A stretch of 63,055 nt of DNA from Bacteroidales bacterium (lineage in GTDB: Bacteria > Bacteroidota > Bacteroidia > Bacteroidales > Marinilabiliaceae), in NCBI GenBank assembly GCA_017417385.1, contig JAFPZF010000018.1, forward strand, positions 1-63,055, given 5' to 3'. The notes under the pieces were generated by a model that saw only the letters and a program-made list of their open reading frames with translations, had not been told where the DNA came from and did no database searches. Shown here one piece after another: positions 51,828 through 60,815 of the stretch; the stretch's first letter is position 1; every line of letters starts with the position of its first letter. The position numbers and the translations under genes were made by a program.

Positions 51828-52841
51828 ATGCACTCTTATTCATTGATAAACGATTTCACTTCCGTTAGGGAATGTGACTATAGAGGCGAGCATTACTCTG
51901 TTCGTGACAATGGTGCTGTCATGCGTCACTCTCCTGCCTCCTGTCGTAACCGCAAATGCGACAACACCTGGACTTTTGGCAGAAAAGGTAATGGCGGATA
52001 CCTGTTCGTCTCGCAACATCAAGTCCATAGAATTGTAGCTTATGCATTTCTTGGCGCTCCTGCATCTGATGACATGATTGTAGACCACATAGATACAAAT
52101 CGATGTAACAATAGACCCGAAAACCTCAGATGGGTCACCAAACTTGAAAATGCTTTAAGTAACCCCATCACAAGAAAAAGGATTACTATGCTTGTCGGTG
52201 GGGACTTTAATAGGTTCTTGGAAGACCCTTCTTGCCTAAGGGATTTGACAGGCACAAATAAAGATATCGCTTGGATGCGAACAGTTTCAAAAGATGAAGC
52301 AATGTTCGCTTATCTGCGAATGATGTCTTGGGCAAATGACAATAAAGAGAACCATACCCCCAACAAGAACAGCATTGGCGAATGGTTATTCACGAAGCCT
52401 AAAAGGCAATTTGACATTCCTACTTCGCAACATACATTTGACGTTCAGTCAAATAACTTAATTGACAGCTTAACACCTAATGCTGTTCAGAAGGATTGGA
52501 AAACGCCTACTCTTTTCCCTCTGTGCCCTTCTTCCTTCGTCAATCCTATAGATGAGTACGCCAATAATCTTCATGAGAATGCAGTATTCTCTGCAGACAA
52601 GTACAAATCAACACGCGTGTACAGATTTGGTGTAACAGCTAATAATACGCTTATCGTTTTGACAGAATCCGACAATGAGCAAACAAAGCCATGGTATTTG
52701 ACTGAAATCGAATACTCCAATGATAAGTTTGTCCACTCCAATCTCGGTAGTTTCTTTAAAAAGGCTGGTGCCGAAAAACAATTCTGTATGTTATTAGGAC
52801 TAGAATGGACTGGCGAAGATGCAATAGATAACTATTGTTGA
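51828..52841 (+). CDS. HNH endonuclease-like protein
   Basis: A 337-residue protein from ATG 51828; an earlier ATG (51783) overlaps the XRE gene and would add 15 residues. An N-terminal NUMOD4-like segment (DFTSVRECDYRGEHYSVRDN) precedes an HNH motif of the homing type: VHRIVAYAFLG, then VDHIDTNRCNNRPENLRWV (about 84-102), then ENALSN. The C-terminal 200 residues are not recognised. Proteins starting the same way are common in Bacteroides as free-standing accessory genes. It follows the XRE gene by 10 bases and shares its atypical composition, so the pair probably moved together. Confidence 0.82.
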   Translation: MHSYSLINDFTSVRECDYRGEHYSVRDNGAVMRHSPASCRNRKCDNTWTFGRKGNGGYLFVSQHQVHRIVAYAFLGAPASDDMIVDHIDTNRCNNRPENLRWVTKLENALSNPITRKRITMLVGGDFNRFLEDPSCLRDLTGTNKDIAWMRTVSKDEAMFAYLRMMSWANDNKENHTPNKNSIGEWLFTKPKRQFDIPTSQHTFDVQSNNLIDSLTPNAVQKDWKTPTLFPLCPSSFVNPIDEYANNLHENAVFSADKYKSTRVYRFGVTANNTLIVLTESDNEQTKPWYLTEIEYSNDKFVHSNLGSFFKKAGAEKQFCMLLGLEWTGEDAIDNYC

Positions 52842-52876
52842 CTTTCTCCCCCTTCACTCTCTTCCTCTTCCCCTCT

Positions 52877-55057
52877 CTAAAACTCTATCCCGACCATGCT
52901 GATGTCGTCCACCTGCTCGCTGTCCTTCTTCCACCCGACTATCCTGCTGTGTATCTCTATCCCCTGCTCCTCTATGCTGAGGCCCTTCACGTCCTCTATC
53001 CACTGACGCACTCCAGAGTTCTTCAGTCTCTTCTCGACACCCCCGTTCTGCTCCTTGCCGCCGAACTGGTCCGCTATGCCGTCCGAGCACATATACAGCG
53101 TGTCTCCCTTCGAGACGCTCACCTCGACTGTCTCAAACTCCGCCGTGCATATCACTATGTCTCTCTCCCCTATGCTCCGCTTCGTGCCCTTTATCTCTCT
53201 TAGCTCCCCGCCTTGCCTGATGTACACCGGCCTTCTCGCCGACGCTATCTGCAGGCTCCTCGTCTCTGGCTTGTACACGGCTATCGAGATGTCCATCCCG
53301 TCCTTGCTGTCCTTCCCGTTGCTCTGACTGAGCTGATACTTGAGCCTCTTGTCCAGCTCCTCCAATATCTGCCCTGCCCTCAGCATCTGCTCCACGTTGC
53401 TGATATCTGTCAGCAGCGTCGAACCTATCATCGACATCAGCGCTCCAGGCACCCCGTGCCCCGTGCAGTCCGCACATACGAATATCTGGCAGTCCCCTTG
53501 CTCCCGCGCCCAGTAGAAGTCTCCACTGACTATCTTATATGGGATTAGGATCGTGAAGACTCCCGCTATCCCGCCCTCATGGACGTACGTCCTCAGGTCA
53601 GGCAATATCGACGCCTGTATCGTCGACGCATAGTTTATGCTGTCCGTGAGGTCCTTGTTTATCTGACTGATGATGTCGTTCTGCTTCTCGAGCTGCTCGT
53701 TCTGCACCTCTATCTCCTCCTTCTGCGCCTCGAGTTCTACGTTCTGCCTCTCGAGTTTCACGTTCTGCGTCGCTATCTCCTCCTTCTGATCCTCGAGCTC
53801 CTTGTTCTTCTTGACGAGCTCCGCTGTCTTGCGCTTTACCTCCTCCTCGAGCAGCCTCTTCTGCTCCTGCAGTCTCCGTCTCTTCGCTATCCCGTTCACG
53901 ATGACTACACCGACTATCAATAGCACTATCGCACCAAGGCTCCCGAAGAGTATTATCCTGTTGTGAGTCTCCAGCTCCGCCTTCTCGAGACGCAGCTTGA
54001 CATTGTTCAGCTCCGCATCCTTCTCAGCCATCGTCTCGCTCTGCGTGATAGCCTTCACGGAGTCCTGCCACTCGACCATCATCTCACCAAACTTATACGC
54101 ACTCTCCCAGTCTTTCAGTCGGATATACACGCATTGCCTTGCCCACTTCCTGTTTGTTTCGTCCTCTATCGAGTCAGCATACTCCAGCGCCCTCGCCCGG
54201 TCTCCCTTCGCAGCATAGTAGTTCGCCAGCATCCACCAATACGCGTCTTGACCGACGATGTCCTCGATGCTGCATTCGTTCCTCAGTCGCTCAAATGTCT
54301 CTATGTATTCCTTGTCGCTGATTTCTAGGCATTTGAAGGATAGCTTATGCGCCAATAGTGCATTGACGTACGTCTGAGCGTTCGCCTGCGTGCATATCTC
54401 TATCGCCCTGTCTATTGCCCTTTCGCATTCCTCCTTCTCCTCCAGCCACTCATAGCAGTACGCCATCTGCAGATACCCGTTTACCATCTCCCTCTTATGC
54501 CCGTTCGCCTCGGCTATATCGACCGCTTTCTTGTGCATCTGCAGTCCCGTGGCTATATTCTGTGTCGCCTGATATATCGCTCCGAGATTATAATATCCCG
54601 CCGCTATCATCTCTGTATTCCCTGTCTTCTGCGCCGTCTCGATGAGTTTGCTCGCGAGCCTCTCCGCATCTTTGTAATCATCTATCGATATCTTCACCGA
54701 GATGTAATATGTGTATACGATGCCGAGAGCCCCCTCATACTCCTCTTTCGCGCCTATAAGCTCTTCGACTATGGTAAATGTCGAGTCCGACTTCTCCAGC
54801 TCCCCAACTCCTCGATAAGCATTCGCCTTCACAAATAGTCCTGCTCCCATCTCGCCTACGTCCTGATGACGCCGTCCCTCCCGACACAGCGAGTCCCCTC
54901 GTTCTATGTTCTCCGGATTGTATGGCGATCTTATCATCTCTTCAAATACTCTCGCAGTCTCTCCCTGCAACTTAAAGTCCTCAGACAAGCTCGCCGCACT
55001 CACCACCATCTGCAGCACAAACAGCAACCATATTGCTATCGCTATGTATCGTGTCAT
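52877..55057 (-). CDS. TPR-containing SpoIIE-type protein phosphatase
   Basis: A membrane protein of about 726 residues from ATG 55057 (MTRYIAIAIW). A signal peptide or first helix precedes several tetratricopeptide repeats (for example MIAAGYYNLGAIYQATQNIA and VNGYLQMAYCYEWLEEKEE), then a membrane helix (RIILFGSLGAIVLLIVGVVI), a long coiled coil rich in QKEEIEVQNEQLEKQN, and a C-terminal PP2C/SpoIIE domain with VSGDFYWA, CADCTGHGVPGALMSM and a late DDISMVGI, which carry the metal aspartates. It likely dephosphorylates an anti-sigma-antagonist-like partner. The longer frame to 55114 starts inside its promoter. Confidence 0.92.
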   Translation of the reverse strand: MTRYIAIAIWLLFVLQMVVSAASLSEDFKLQGETARVFEEMIRSPYNPENIERGDSLCREGRRHQDVGEMGAGLFVKANAYRGVGELEKSDSTFTIVEELIGAKEEYEGALGIVYTYYISVKISIDDYKDAERLASKLIETAQKTGNTEMIAAGYYNLGAIYQATQNIATGLQMHKKAVDIAEANGHKREMVNGYLQMAYCYEWLEEKEECERAIDRAIEICTQANAQTYVNALLAHKLSFKCLEISDKEYIETFERLRNECSIEDIVGQDAYWWMLANYYAAKGDRARALEYADSIEDETNRKWARQCVYIRLKDWESAYKFGEMMVEWQDSVKAITQSETMAEKDAELNNVKLRLEKAELETHNRIILFGSLGAIVLLIVGVVIVNGIAKRRRLQEQKRLLEEEVKRKTAELVKKNKELEDQKEEIATQNVKLERQNVELEAQKEEIEVQNEQLEKQNDIISQINKDLTDSINYASTIQASILPDLRTYVHEGGIAGVFTILIPYKIVSGDFYWAREQGDCQIFVCADCTGHGVPGALMSMIGSTLLTDISNVEQMLRAGQILEELDKRLKYQLSQSNGKDSKDGMDISIAVYKPETRSLQIASARRPVYIRQGGELREIKGTKRSIGERDIVICTAEFETVEVSVSKGDTLYMCSDGIADQFGGKEQNGGVEKRLKNSGVRQWIEDVKGLSIEEQGIEIHSRIVGWKKDSEQVDDISMVGIEF

Positions 55058-55083
55058 GTATTCCCGTATCTTGTTAGCTTTAA

Positions 55084-55114
55084 CAAACATATACTTTCCC
55101 CTCGTATTTTCCAA
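55084..55114 (-). promoter_or_regulatory. promoter of the SpoIIE phosphatase gene
   Basis: Minus strand: TTG (55114-55112), a 20-base spacer, TATGTTTG (55091-55084). It places the transcript start near 55077 and so selects ATG 55057 as the start codon. Confidence 0.75.
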
Positions 55115-55208
55115 CTACTTACACCATTTAACTGCCTATCCCCCACTCATTCTCCCCTCATTAAGGCATTTTAACGCTCCATTTACAATTACTTACTACT
55201 ACCCTTGC

Positions 55209-55216
55209 TAACTTTG
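55209..55216 (+). promoter_or_regulatory. -7 box of fabI
   Basis: TAACTTTG, 26 bases before the fabI start codon; the -33 region is not clear. Confidence 0.55.
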
Positions 55217-55242
55217 CACCCGAAAACTTAAATATCGTCAGA

Positions 55243-56082
55243 ATGATACAGAACCTTTTGGAAGGTAAGCGCGGAATTATCTTCGGCGCACTCAACGACA
55301 AGTCTATCGCTTGGAAGGTCGCTGAAAAGGCTAAGCAGCAGGGCGCTGTCTTCACCCTCTCCAACACCGCAGCAGCTTGCCGTATGGGAGAGGTCAGGCA
55401 GCTTAGCGAACTGACAGGTGCCGAACTCATCCCTGCCGATGCTACTAGCGTCGAGGACCTTACGACGGTCTTCTCTCGCTCTCAGGAGATACTCGGCGGT
55501 AAGATCGACTTCGTGCTCCATTCCATCGGAATGTCTCTCAACGTCCGTAAGAAACATCTATACAACGACCTCGACTACAACTTCCTCGATAAGACCCTCG
55601 ACATCTCGGCTATCTCCTTCCACAAGATGCTCCAGGTCGCCTACAAGCTCGACGCTATCGCCGAATGGGGCTCCGTCGTAGCTCTCACCTACGTCGCCGC
55701 TCAGCGTACTCTCTTCGGCTACAACGACATGGCTGACGCTAAGGCCCTCCTCGAGAGTATCGGTCGTAGCTTCGGATATATCTACGGCTGCGAGAAGAAG
55801 GTCCGTATCAATACGATCTCTCAGTCCCCGACGATGACTACCGCCGGCTCCGGCGTCGCTGGCTTCGACGGACTTATGGACTTCTCCGACCGTATGAGCC
55901 CGCTCGGCAACGCTTCCGCTGAGGATTGCGCCAACTTCTGCGTCACGATGTTCTCCGACCTTACTCGCAAGATCACGATGCAGAACCTCTTCCACGATGG
56001 CGGCTTCTCTTCTATGGGTATGAGCGAACGCGCTATGAGTCAGTACAACAAGAGCTTCGAGGCTAACGACAGCCAGAAGTAA
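55243..56082 (+). CDS. fabI: enoyl-[acyl-carrier-protein] reductase (NADH), FabI
   Basis: A 279-residue short-chain-dehydrogenase-fold enzyme that reduces the enoyl-ACP double bond in fatty acid elongation. It starts LLEGKRGIIFGALNDKSIAW, the FabI type of NADH site, then HSIGMSLNVRKKHLYNDLDY; the catalytic Tyr160 and Lys167 sit in FGYNDMADAKALLE (Tyr-X6-Lys, as in FabI). Codon choice is biased to CGT, ATC and CTC, as in highly expressed genes. It has its own promoter and ends at a strong terminator, so it is monocistronic. Confidence 0.95.
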   Translation: MIQNLLEGKRGIIFGALNDKSIAWKVAEKAKQQGAVFTLSNTAAACRMGEVRQLSELTGAELIPADATSVEDLTTVFSRSQEILGGKIDFVLHSIGMSLNVRKKHLYNDLDYNFLDKTLDISAISFHKMLQVAYKLDAIAEWGSVVALTYVAAQRTLFGYNDMADAKALLESIGRSFGYIYGCEKKVRINTISQSPTMTTAGSGVAGFDGLMDFSDRMSPLGNASAEDCANFCVTMFSDLTRKITMQNLFHDGGFSSMGMSERAMSQYNKSFEANDSQK

Positions 56083-56105
56083 AGATCTTCATATTCTTCA
56101 TTCTT

Positions 56106-56150
56106 GTTCTCGGCAGGCGGTATCCAACCCCTGCCGAGAACTCTTTTATT
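56106..56150 (+). terminator. fabI terminator
   Basis: GTTCTCGGCAGG pairs perfectly with CCTGCCGAGAAC across a 12-base loop, followed by TCTTTTATTTTCT. Confidence 0.9.
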
Positions 56151-56247
56151 TTCTCCCCTACTCTACTGAAAAAATGTTGTCGTCTTTTGTAACAATTACT
56201 GCACCCCAATCGTAAAATCATGTTGTAATCCTTTAAGAATTTACAAA

Positions 56248-57159
56248 ATGGAAAACCTTGATTTGTCCGCGATATGGAACACCGTGCTCAATAGCACCAA
56301 GCAGTCTGAAAACAAGGACGGCTCCCTCGACTCCAACGCTCTCCAGAATCTCGCCACATCTGTCGTGGCTAGCGCCGTAGCTCCAGAGCAGCCTCAGCAG
56401 CAGAAAGGTCAGCTCAAAGGCGCTCACGGCTTCGCCGGCGGTGATGTCCTCGGCGGCCTCGCTGGCTCTATCCTTGGCGGTGGTCAGCAGTCTCAGCAGA
56501 ACTCCGCCCTCGGCTCTATCCTCGGCGGTCTCGCTGGCTCCATCCTCGCTGGTGGCGCTGGTCAGCAGCAACAGCCTCAGCAACAAGCTGGCGGAGCTGG
56601 CTCCGTACTCGGCTCGGTCCTCGGTTCTGTACTCGCAGGCGGCGCCCAGCAGCAACAGCCTCAGCAACAAGCTGGCGGAGCTGGCTCCGTACTCGGCTCG
56701 GTCCTCGGTTCTGTACTCGCCGGCGGCGCAAGTCAGCAGCAACAGCCTCAGCAACAGAGTGGTGGCGCAGGCTCGGTCCTCGGCTCAGTTCTTGGCTCTG
56801 TCCTCGCTGGTGGCGCAGGTCAGCAACAACAGGCTCAGCAGCAGAGCGGTGGCGGTCTCGGCAGCATCCTCTCAGCTGGCACGCTCATCGGTATTGCTTC
56901 CCAGCTTATGAGTCTCTACGAGAAGTTCAAGGGTAGCTCCGACAAGACGGAGGTCCAGGCTGCCAACAATGTCAAGCAGATCTCTGATGTCATCGGAGCT
57001 CTTGGCGGCGACAAGAGTAGCATGACTAGCGCAGCTATCAGTGTCCTCACTGGCCTCGCTGCCAACAAGTCTCAAGCCGCTCCTCAGCAGTCTAACGCTG
57101 GCCCTGACATTCTCTCCGCCGGTGCAAGTATCCTCGGCGGTATTCTCGGCAAGAAGTAA
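56248..57159 (+). CDS. Gln/Gly-rich internal-repeat protein
   Basis: A 303-residue protein I do not recognise. The N-terminus (about 1-50) and C-terminus (about 215-303) are ordinary helical text. The middle holds four units of the form GSVLGSVLGSVLAGGA followed by a QQQQPQQQ linker (28-29 residues each; the first unit reads GSILGGLAGSILAGGA). At DNA level two units at about 56571-56640 and 56655-56725 are nearly identical. No signal peptide, so likely cytoplasmic. Codon use resembles fabI (CTC, GGC, GTC), hinting at high expression. It is monocistronic with its own terminator. GxxxG-rich repeats suggest helix packing or self-assembly, which is only inference. Confidence 0.82.
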   Translation: MENLDLSAIWNTVLNSTKQSENKDGSLDSNALQNLATSVVASAVAPEQPQQQKGQLKGAHGFAGGDVLGGLAGSILGGGQQSQQNSALGSILGGLAGSILAGGAGQQQQPQQQAGGAGSVLGSVLGSVLAGGAQQQQPQQQAGGAGSVLGSVLGSVLAGGASQQQQPQQQSGGAGSVLGSVLGSVLAGGAGQQQQAQQQSGGGLGSILSAGTLIGIASQLMSLYEKFKGSSDKTEVQAANNVKQISDVIGALGGDKSSMTSAAISVLTGLAANKSQAAPQQSNAGPDILSAGASILGGILGKK

Positions 57160-57179
57160 CACATCTGTATAAATAGTAG

Positions 57180-57216
57180 TCGCGGCAAGCTCAAGTATAT
57201 CTTCAGCTTGCCGCGA
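57180..57216. terminator. bidirectional terminator
   Basis: TCGCGGCAAGCT pairs perfectly with AGCTTGCCGCGA between the convergent repeat-protein and pepD genes; TTTCTGTATT follows on the plus strand. Confidence 0.85.
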
Positions 57217-57251
57217 TTTCTGTATTCTATCTCTGCGTAAGACTCTAGTCC

Positions 57252-58688
57252 CTACCCCTTCAGGATTCTCTTCAGTATCTCCCAGAATCTGTTGACGGTC
57301 TCTATGTTGACCTTCTCCGATGGCGAATGTGGATGCCTGATCGTCGGGCCAAAGGACGCCATGTCAAGACCTTCATACTTCGCACCGATAATTCCGCACT
57401 CGAGCCCCGCATGTACTGCCGTGATCTTCGGCTCCCTTCCGAGAACTTCCTTCATCGCTGCCCCGACCATCTCGACGGCCTTCGACTCCGTCCTCGGCTT
57501 CCACCCTGGATAGTCCCCGTTGAACTCTACGCTCGCCCCTGCCAACTTGTATATGCTGTCTATAGTCGACGCTACATCCTCCTTCTCGCTCTCTACTGAA
57601 CTCCTGATGAGGAACACGACCTTTATCTCGTCACCTTCGGTCTTCACCATCGCAAGGTTCACCGACGTCTCTACGAGTCCCGCCACTGTCGCACTCATCT
57701 TCAATGGACCACATGGCGAACCCTGCAACGCATTGATCAGGTCGTCTGTCGTCTCCTCATAGAAGACTGTCGACGGCGTTTCGACTTTCTCCGCCGTAAA
57801 CGTCAACCCTGGCTCCGTCTCCGCAAACTCTGAGCGGAACATGTCCTCGAACTCTACGACGGCCTCCATGAAGTCCTCCTCGTCCTCCGAGTCTATCGTC
57901 AACACGGCTGTCGCATCCCTCGGGATCGCATTACGCATGTTCCCACCCTGAACATCAGCCAGCATCGACTCGTAATTCGCAGCCGCAAACTTCAGGAACC
58001 TCGCCATCAGCTTGTTTGCATTAGCCCTGCCTAGGTTGATGTCCATCCCAGAGTGTCCTCCCCTTAGCCCGCTCAGGCTGACTTTGATGGCTATGTCGGT
58101 GTCGGCGGTCTCTACCTTCGTCCCCTTGAACGTAGCGTCAACGTCCAGTCCACCTGCACAACCGATGTATATCTCTCCCTCCTCCTCCGAGTCGAGGTTC
58201 AATAGTATCTTTCCCCGCAGTACCCCAGCCTGCAACGCATTGGCTCCGCCCATGCACGTCTCCTCTTCCCTCGTGGCGAGTATCTCTATCGCCGGGTGTG
58301 AGACGCTTTTGTCTGTTATGACCGCCAATGCTGCCGAGATTCCTATACCGTTGTCGGCTCCGAGGGTCGTCCCCTTTGCCTTGAGCCACCCGTCTACTTC
58401 CTCAGTCTCTATCGGGTCCTTCGTCCACTCATGCTTGACGTCGGGATCGTTCTGCGGGACCATGTCTGCATGTCCCTGAAGTATTATCGCGGGGTCGTTC
58501 TCTCTCCCTGCTGTCGCCTTCGCTCGTATGATGACTCCTACCTTGGGGTCGCTGATGACTTCACATCCTGCCTCACGTCCTACTTTTGCTATGTAGTCCA
58601 GCGCTCCCTGCTCGTGCCCCGACGGACGCGCTATCTTGTTCAGCTCACTGAAGTGACGCCACAACTCACCCTCTCTTGTCTTTGCCAT
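57252..58688 (-). CDS. pepD: aminoacyl-histidine dipeptidase (cytosol non-specific dipeptidase)
   Basis: A 478-residue M20/M28-type metallopeptidase that splits many dipeptides, including Xaa-His. Metal and catalytic residues are visible: LQGHADMVPQ (His), LGADNGIGI (bridging Asp), ATREEETCMGG (catalytic and metal Glu), LLNLDSEEEGE (Asp) and IRHPHSPSEKV (last His). The insertion domain has RGGHSGMDINLGRANANKL. Length and order match PepD of the M20C group. It is a single gene, convergent with the repeat protein. Confidence 0.96.
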   Translation of the reverse strand: MAKTREGELWRHFSELNKIARPSGHEQGALDYIAKVGREAGCEVISDPKVGVIIRAKATAGRENDPAIILQGHADMVPQNDPDVKHEWTKDPIETEEVDGWLKAKGTTLGADNGIGISAALAVITDKSVSHPAIEILATREEETCMGGANALQAGVLRGKILLNLDSEEEGEIYIGCAGGLDVDATFKGTKVETADTDIAIKVSLSGLRGGHSGMDINLGRANANKLMARFLKFAAANYESMLADVQGGNMRNAIPRDATAVLTIDSEDEEDFMEAVVEFEDMFRSEFAETEPGLTFTAEKVETPSTVFYEETTDDLINALQGSPCGPLKMSATVAGLVETSVNLAMVKTEGDEIKVVFLIRSSVESEKEDVASTIDSIYKLAGASVEFNGDYPGWKPRTESKAVEMVGAAMKEVLGREPKITAVHAGLECGIIGAKYEGLDMASFGPTIRHPHSPSEKVNIETVNRFWEILKRILKG

Positions 58689-58733
58689 TATCTTTCGTTC
58701 TATTTATTCCTTAGCTTTTTCTTGCTCACTCTT

Positions 58734-60794
58734 CTATCGTATGCCTATGACTTTATACGTGTTCTTGCCCTCCTCGCTCTCTGTAAGTACTCCGACCTCT
58801 GTCGCCGAATACCTGCTGACGAGGACTATTTCCTTGACTCCCTCTCCATGTCTCTTCGTCTCCCCGACTGTACCATCTGCCGACACCTTGACTGTCATGA
58901 GATTTCCGTCCTGCCCTATGCCTATGACGACATACCCGTCTGTCATCGGCTCGACCTGCTTGACGCTCCTGAGCATCGTGAGCCCTGTCTCGAACGCCTT
59001 CACGCCGAGGCTGTCCGTCCCGCTTATCTCTGGCTTCCCCTCTGCATTACCCGTCGTCCAGTATATCCGCCCGCTGACTGCATCGACTCCCATGACGTCG
59101 GTTACCTCTTTCTTCATCTCGACGCTCACTATCTCCTGCCCGTCTCCGCCTATCCTGATTAGGCACGGCTTCAGCGCCCTTATAGCATTCACTATACACC
59201 CCTCTGTCTGCGTCTCGACACTCGTCACCGAGTTGACGTTCTTCAGCGCAGTCACCCACTCTGTCACTCCCGTGGCACTTATTCCCCCTACAAACCAGCT
59301 CTTGTTGTTGGCCTTCATGTAACCCGAGACGTGACGTATCCTCTGCTGCCTGTCGCGCCCTACGCACGTCGTGACATGCTTCGTCGTCAGGCTCTTCGGG
59401 TCTATGCTCACCCACATTGCCAACTGTGGCTGCTTGGCTGTCGCCGTGCTGTAGATGTCGGTCGCCTCGCGCCTCTTCTGCTCGACTTCCTTCTTGTATG
59501 CCGCCGTGGCTTTTGCTGTCTCTTCTATGACGCCCCTGCAATATGTCTCGTCCTCTTCTGCGAACTTCTTCAGTCCCTCTGCTCCTCCATAGTTCTTGCT
59601 GAAGAACTCTGCAAAGCGCGCGACTCTCTGGTCTGTTATCATCGAGAGCAACGCCTCACGCTTCTTGCTGATCTCCGCCATCTGCTGCTCCATCTTGTAC
59701 AACCTCCTCATCTTCCGCGCCTCCAGCGTCTCAGACCATACGATGTTCCGCCCGAGCGAGTCCCCGCCCATATCGACGAGCTCCCTCGTGGCATCAAGAT
59801 ATGCGAATAGCGGCCTCACTACGCTCGCATTGTCCCAGTGTCCGAGCCGGAACAAAAACAACTCGTCATACCCAGCCTTCGCATTCATCTCGCTGGACGT
59901 CTTGCCCTTCTCGAAGTCCTCTCTCCCTCTCATGTACCTGTCGTTGATGTCCGCTATCTCTTTCCTGAGTGGCAATATACTCTCCTTCAGCGTCTTATAG
60001 TATTCGTCAGCCCACTTCCTGTAGTCCCACATTGTAAACCTGTTGTTGTAGAAGTCGCTGTTCGTCAACCCGTCGAGTCTGAACGTCTCTATCTCCTTCA
60101 TCTCATAGAACTGCTTGTAGTTCATTACGGGATATAGCTTGGTTAGTCTCTTGTACTCGTTGAACTCCTTGACGCACTCGTCCATGTTCTTCCCGATCTT
60201 CTCTATCCGCTTGTCCAGCTCTGGCGAGTTCCTGAGCAAGAGGTCGTTCATGTCTATGTAGTCGTTGCAGATGGACTTGAACTCCATCAGGCACATGTCA
60301 TAGTTGAACTTCGACCGCTCTATCGCCGAATATATGAGCGTCGTTGTGTCGCTATGATTCTTGCAGAGGTCGCTATGTAGCTTCACGTACGCCCACATGT
60401 CGTCGTCCTCGGCCCTCTTCCCGCTATACGGGATGTGCAGGTTCTCATAGTAGTCCCACTGCGACTTGATGTCCCCAGGCTTGTAATAGACTTTCAGGTT
60501 GCCATAGAATAGCAACGCGTTCTGCGCCCAGAACCGTACCGACTCGTTGTCCTTCAGCGGGTCGAAGAGTATCATCCTCTTCTCGCAGATGCTTCCCAAC
60601 TGGATATAGGTGTTCGGGAAGTACGGATTGCTCTTCTGGAAGTCAAGCAAGACGTTATACTGCTGGTCGAGCGTCATGTTCGGCAGCCCGTCATATATGT
60701 CGCTGTACTTCTGACCCTCCACGACTGTCGCCGCCATTAGTCCCATGGCTACGACGGCCAGTCGCATATCTGTTATTCTACTTCTTGTCCTCAT
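58734..60794 (-). CDS. secreted protein of unknown function, partner of the OmpA-family gene
   Basis: A 686-residue exported protein (signal peptide about 1-28, ending VVEGQ). The first 450 residues are mostly helical and rich in Tyr, Lys and Glu (LDQQYNVLLDFQKSNPYF, DMWAYVKLHSDLCKNHSD). The last 230 look like a beta-propeller or stacked beta sheets (VGGISATGVTEWVTALKNVN, TDGYVVIGIGQDGNLMTVKV). I do not recognise the family. It starts 21 bases after the PD40/OmpA gene and must share its transcript, so a joint role at the outer membrane-peptidoglycan interface is likely. Confidence 0.75.
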   Translation of the reverse strand: MRTRSRITDMRLAVVAMGLMAATVVEGQKYSDIYDGLPNMTLDQQYNVLLDFQKSNPYFPNTYIQLGSICEKRMILFDPLKDNESVRFWAQNALLFYGNLKVYYKPGDIKSQWDYYENLHIPYSGKRAEDDDMWAYVKLHSDLCKNHSDTTTLIYSAIERSKFNYDMCLMEFKSICNDYIDMNDLLLRNSPELDKRIEKIGKNMDECVKEFNEYKRLTKLYPVMNYKQFYEMKEIETFRLDGLTNSDFYNNRFTMWDYRKWADEYYKTLKESILPLRKEIADINDRYMRGREDFEKGKTSSEMNAKAGYDELFLFRLGHWDNASVVRPLFAYLDATRELVDMGGDSLGRNIVWSETLEARKMRRLYKMEQQMAEISKKREALLSMITDQRVARFAEFFSKNYGGAEGLKKFAEEDETYCRGVIEETAKATAAYKKEVEQKRREATDIYSTATAKQPQLAMWVSIDPKSLTTKHVTTCVGRDRQQRIRHVSGYMKANNKSWFVGGISATGVTEWVTALKNVNSVTSVETQTEGCIVNAIRALKPCLIRIGGDGQEIVSVEMKKEVTDVMGVDAVSGRIYWTTGNAEGKPEISGTDSLGVKAFETGLTMLRSVKQVEPMTDGYVVIGIGQDGNLMTVKVSADGTVGETKRHGEGVKEIVLVSRYSATEVGVLTESEEGKNTYKVIGIR

Positions 60795-60815
60795 CTTTTC
60801 CTAACCCCTACTTTC

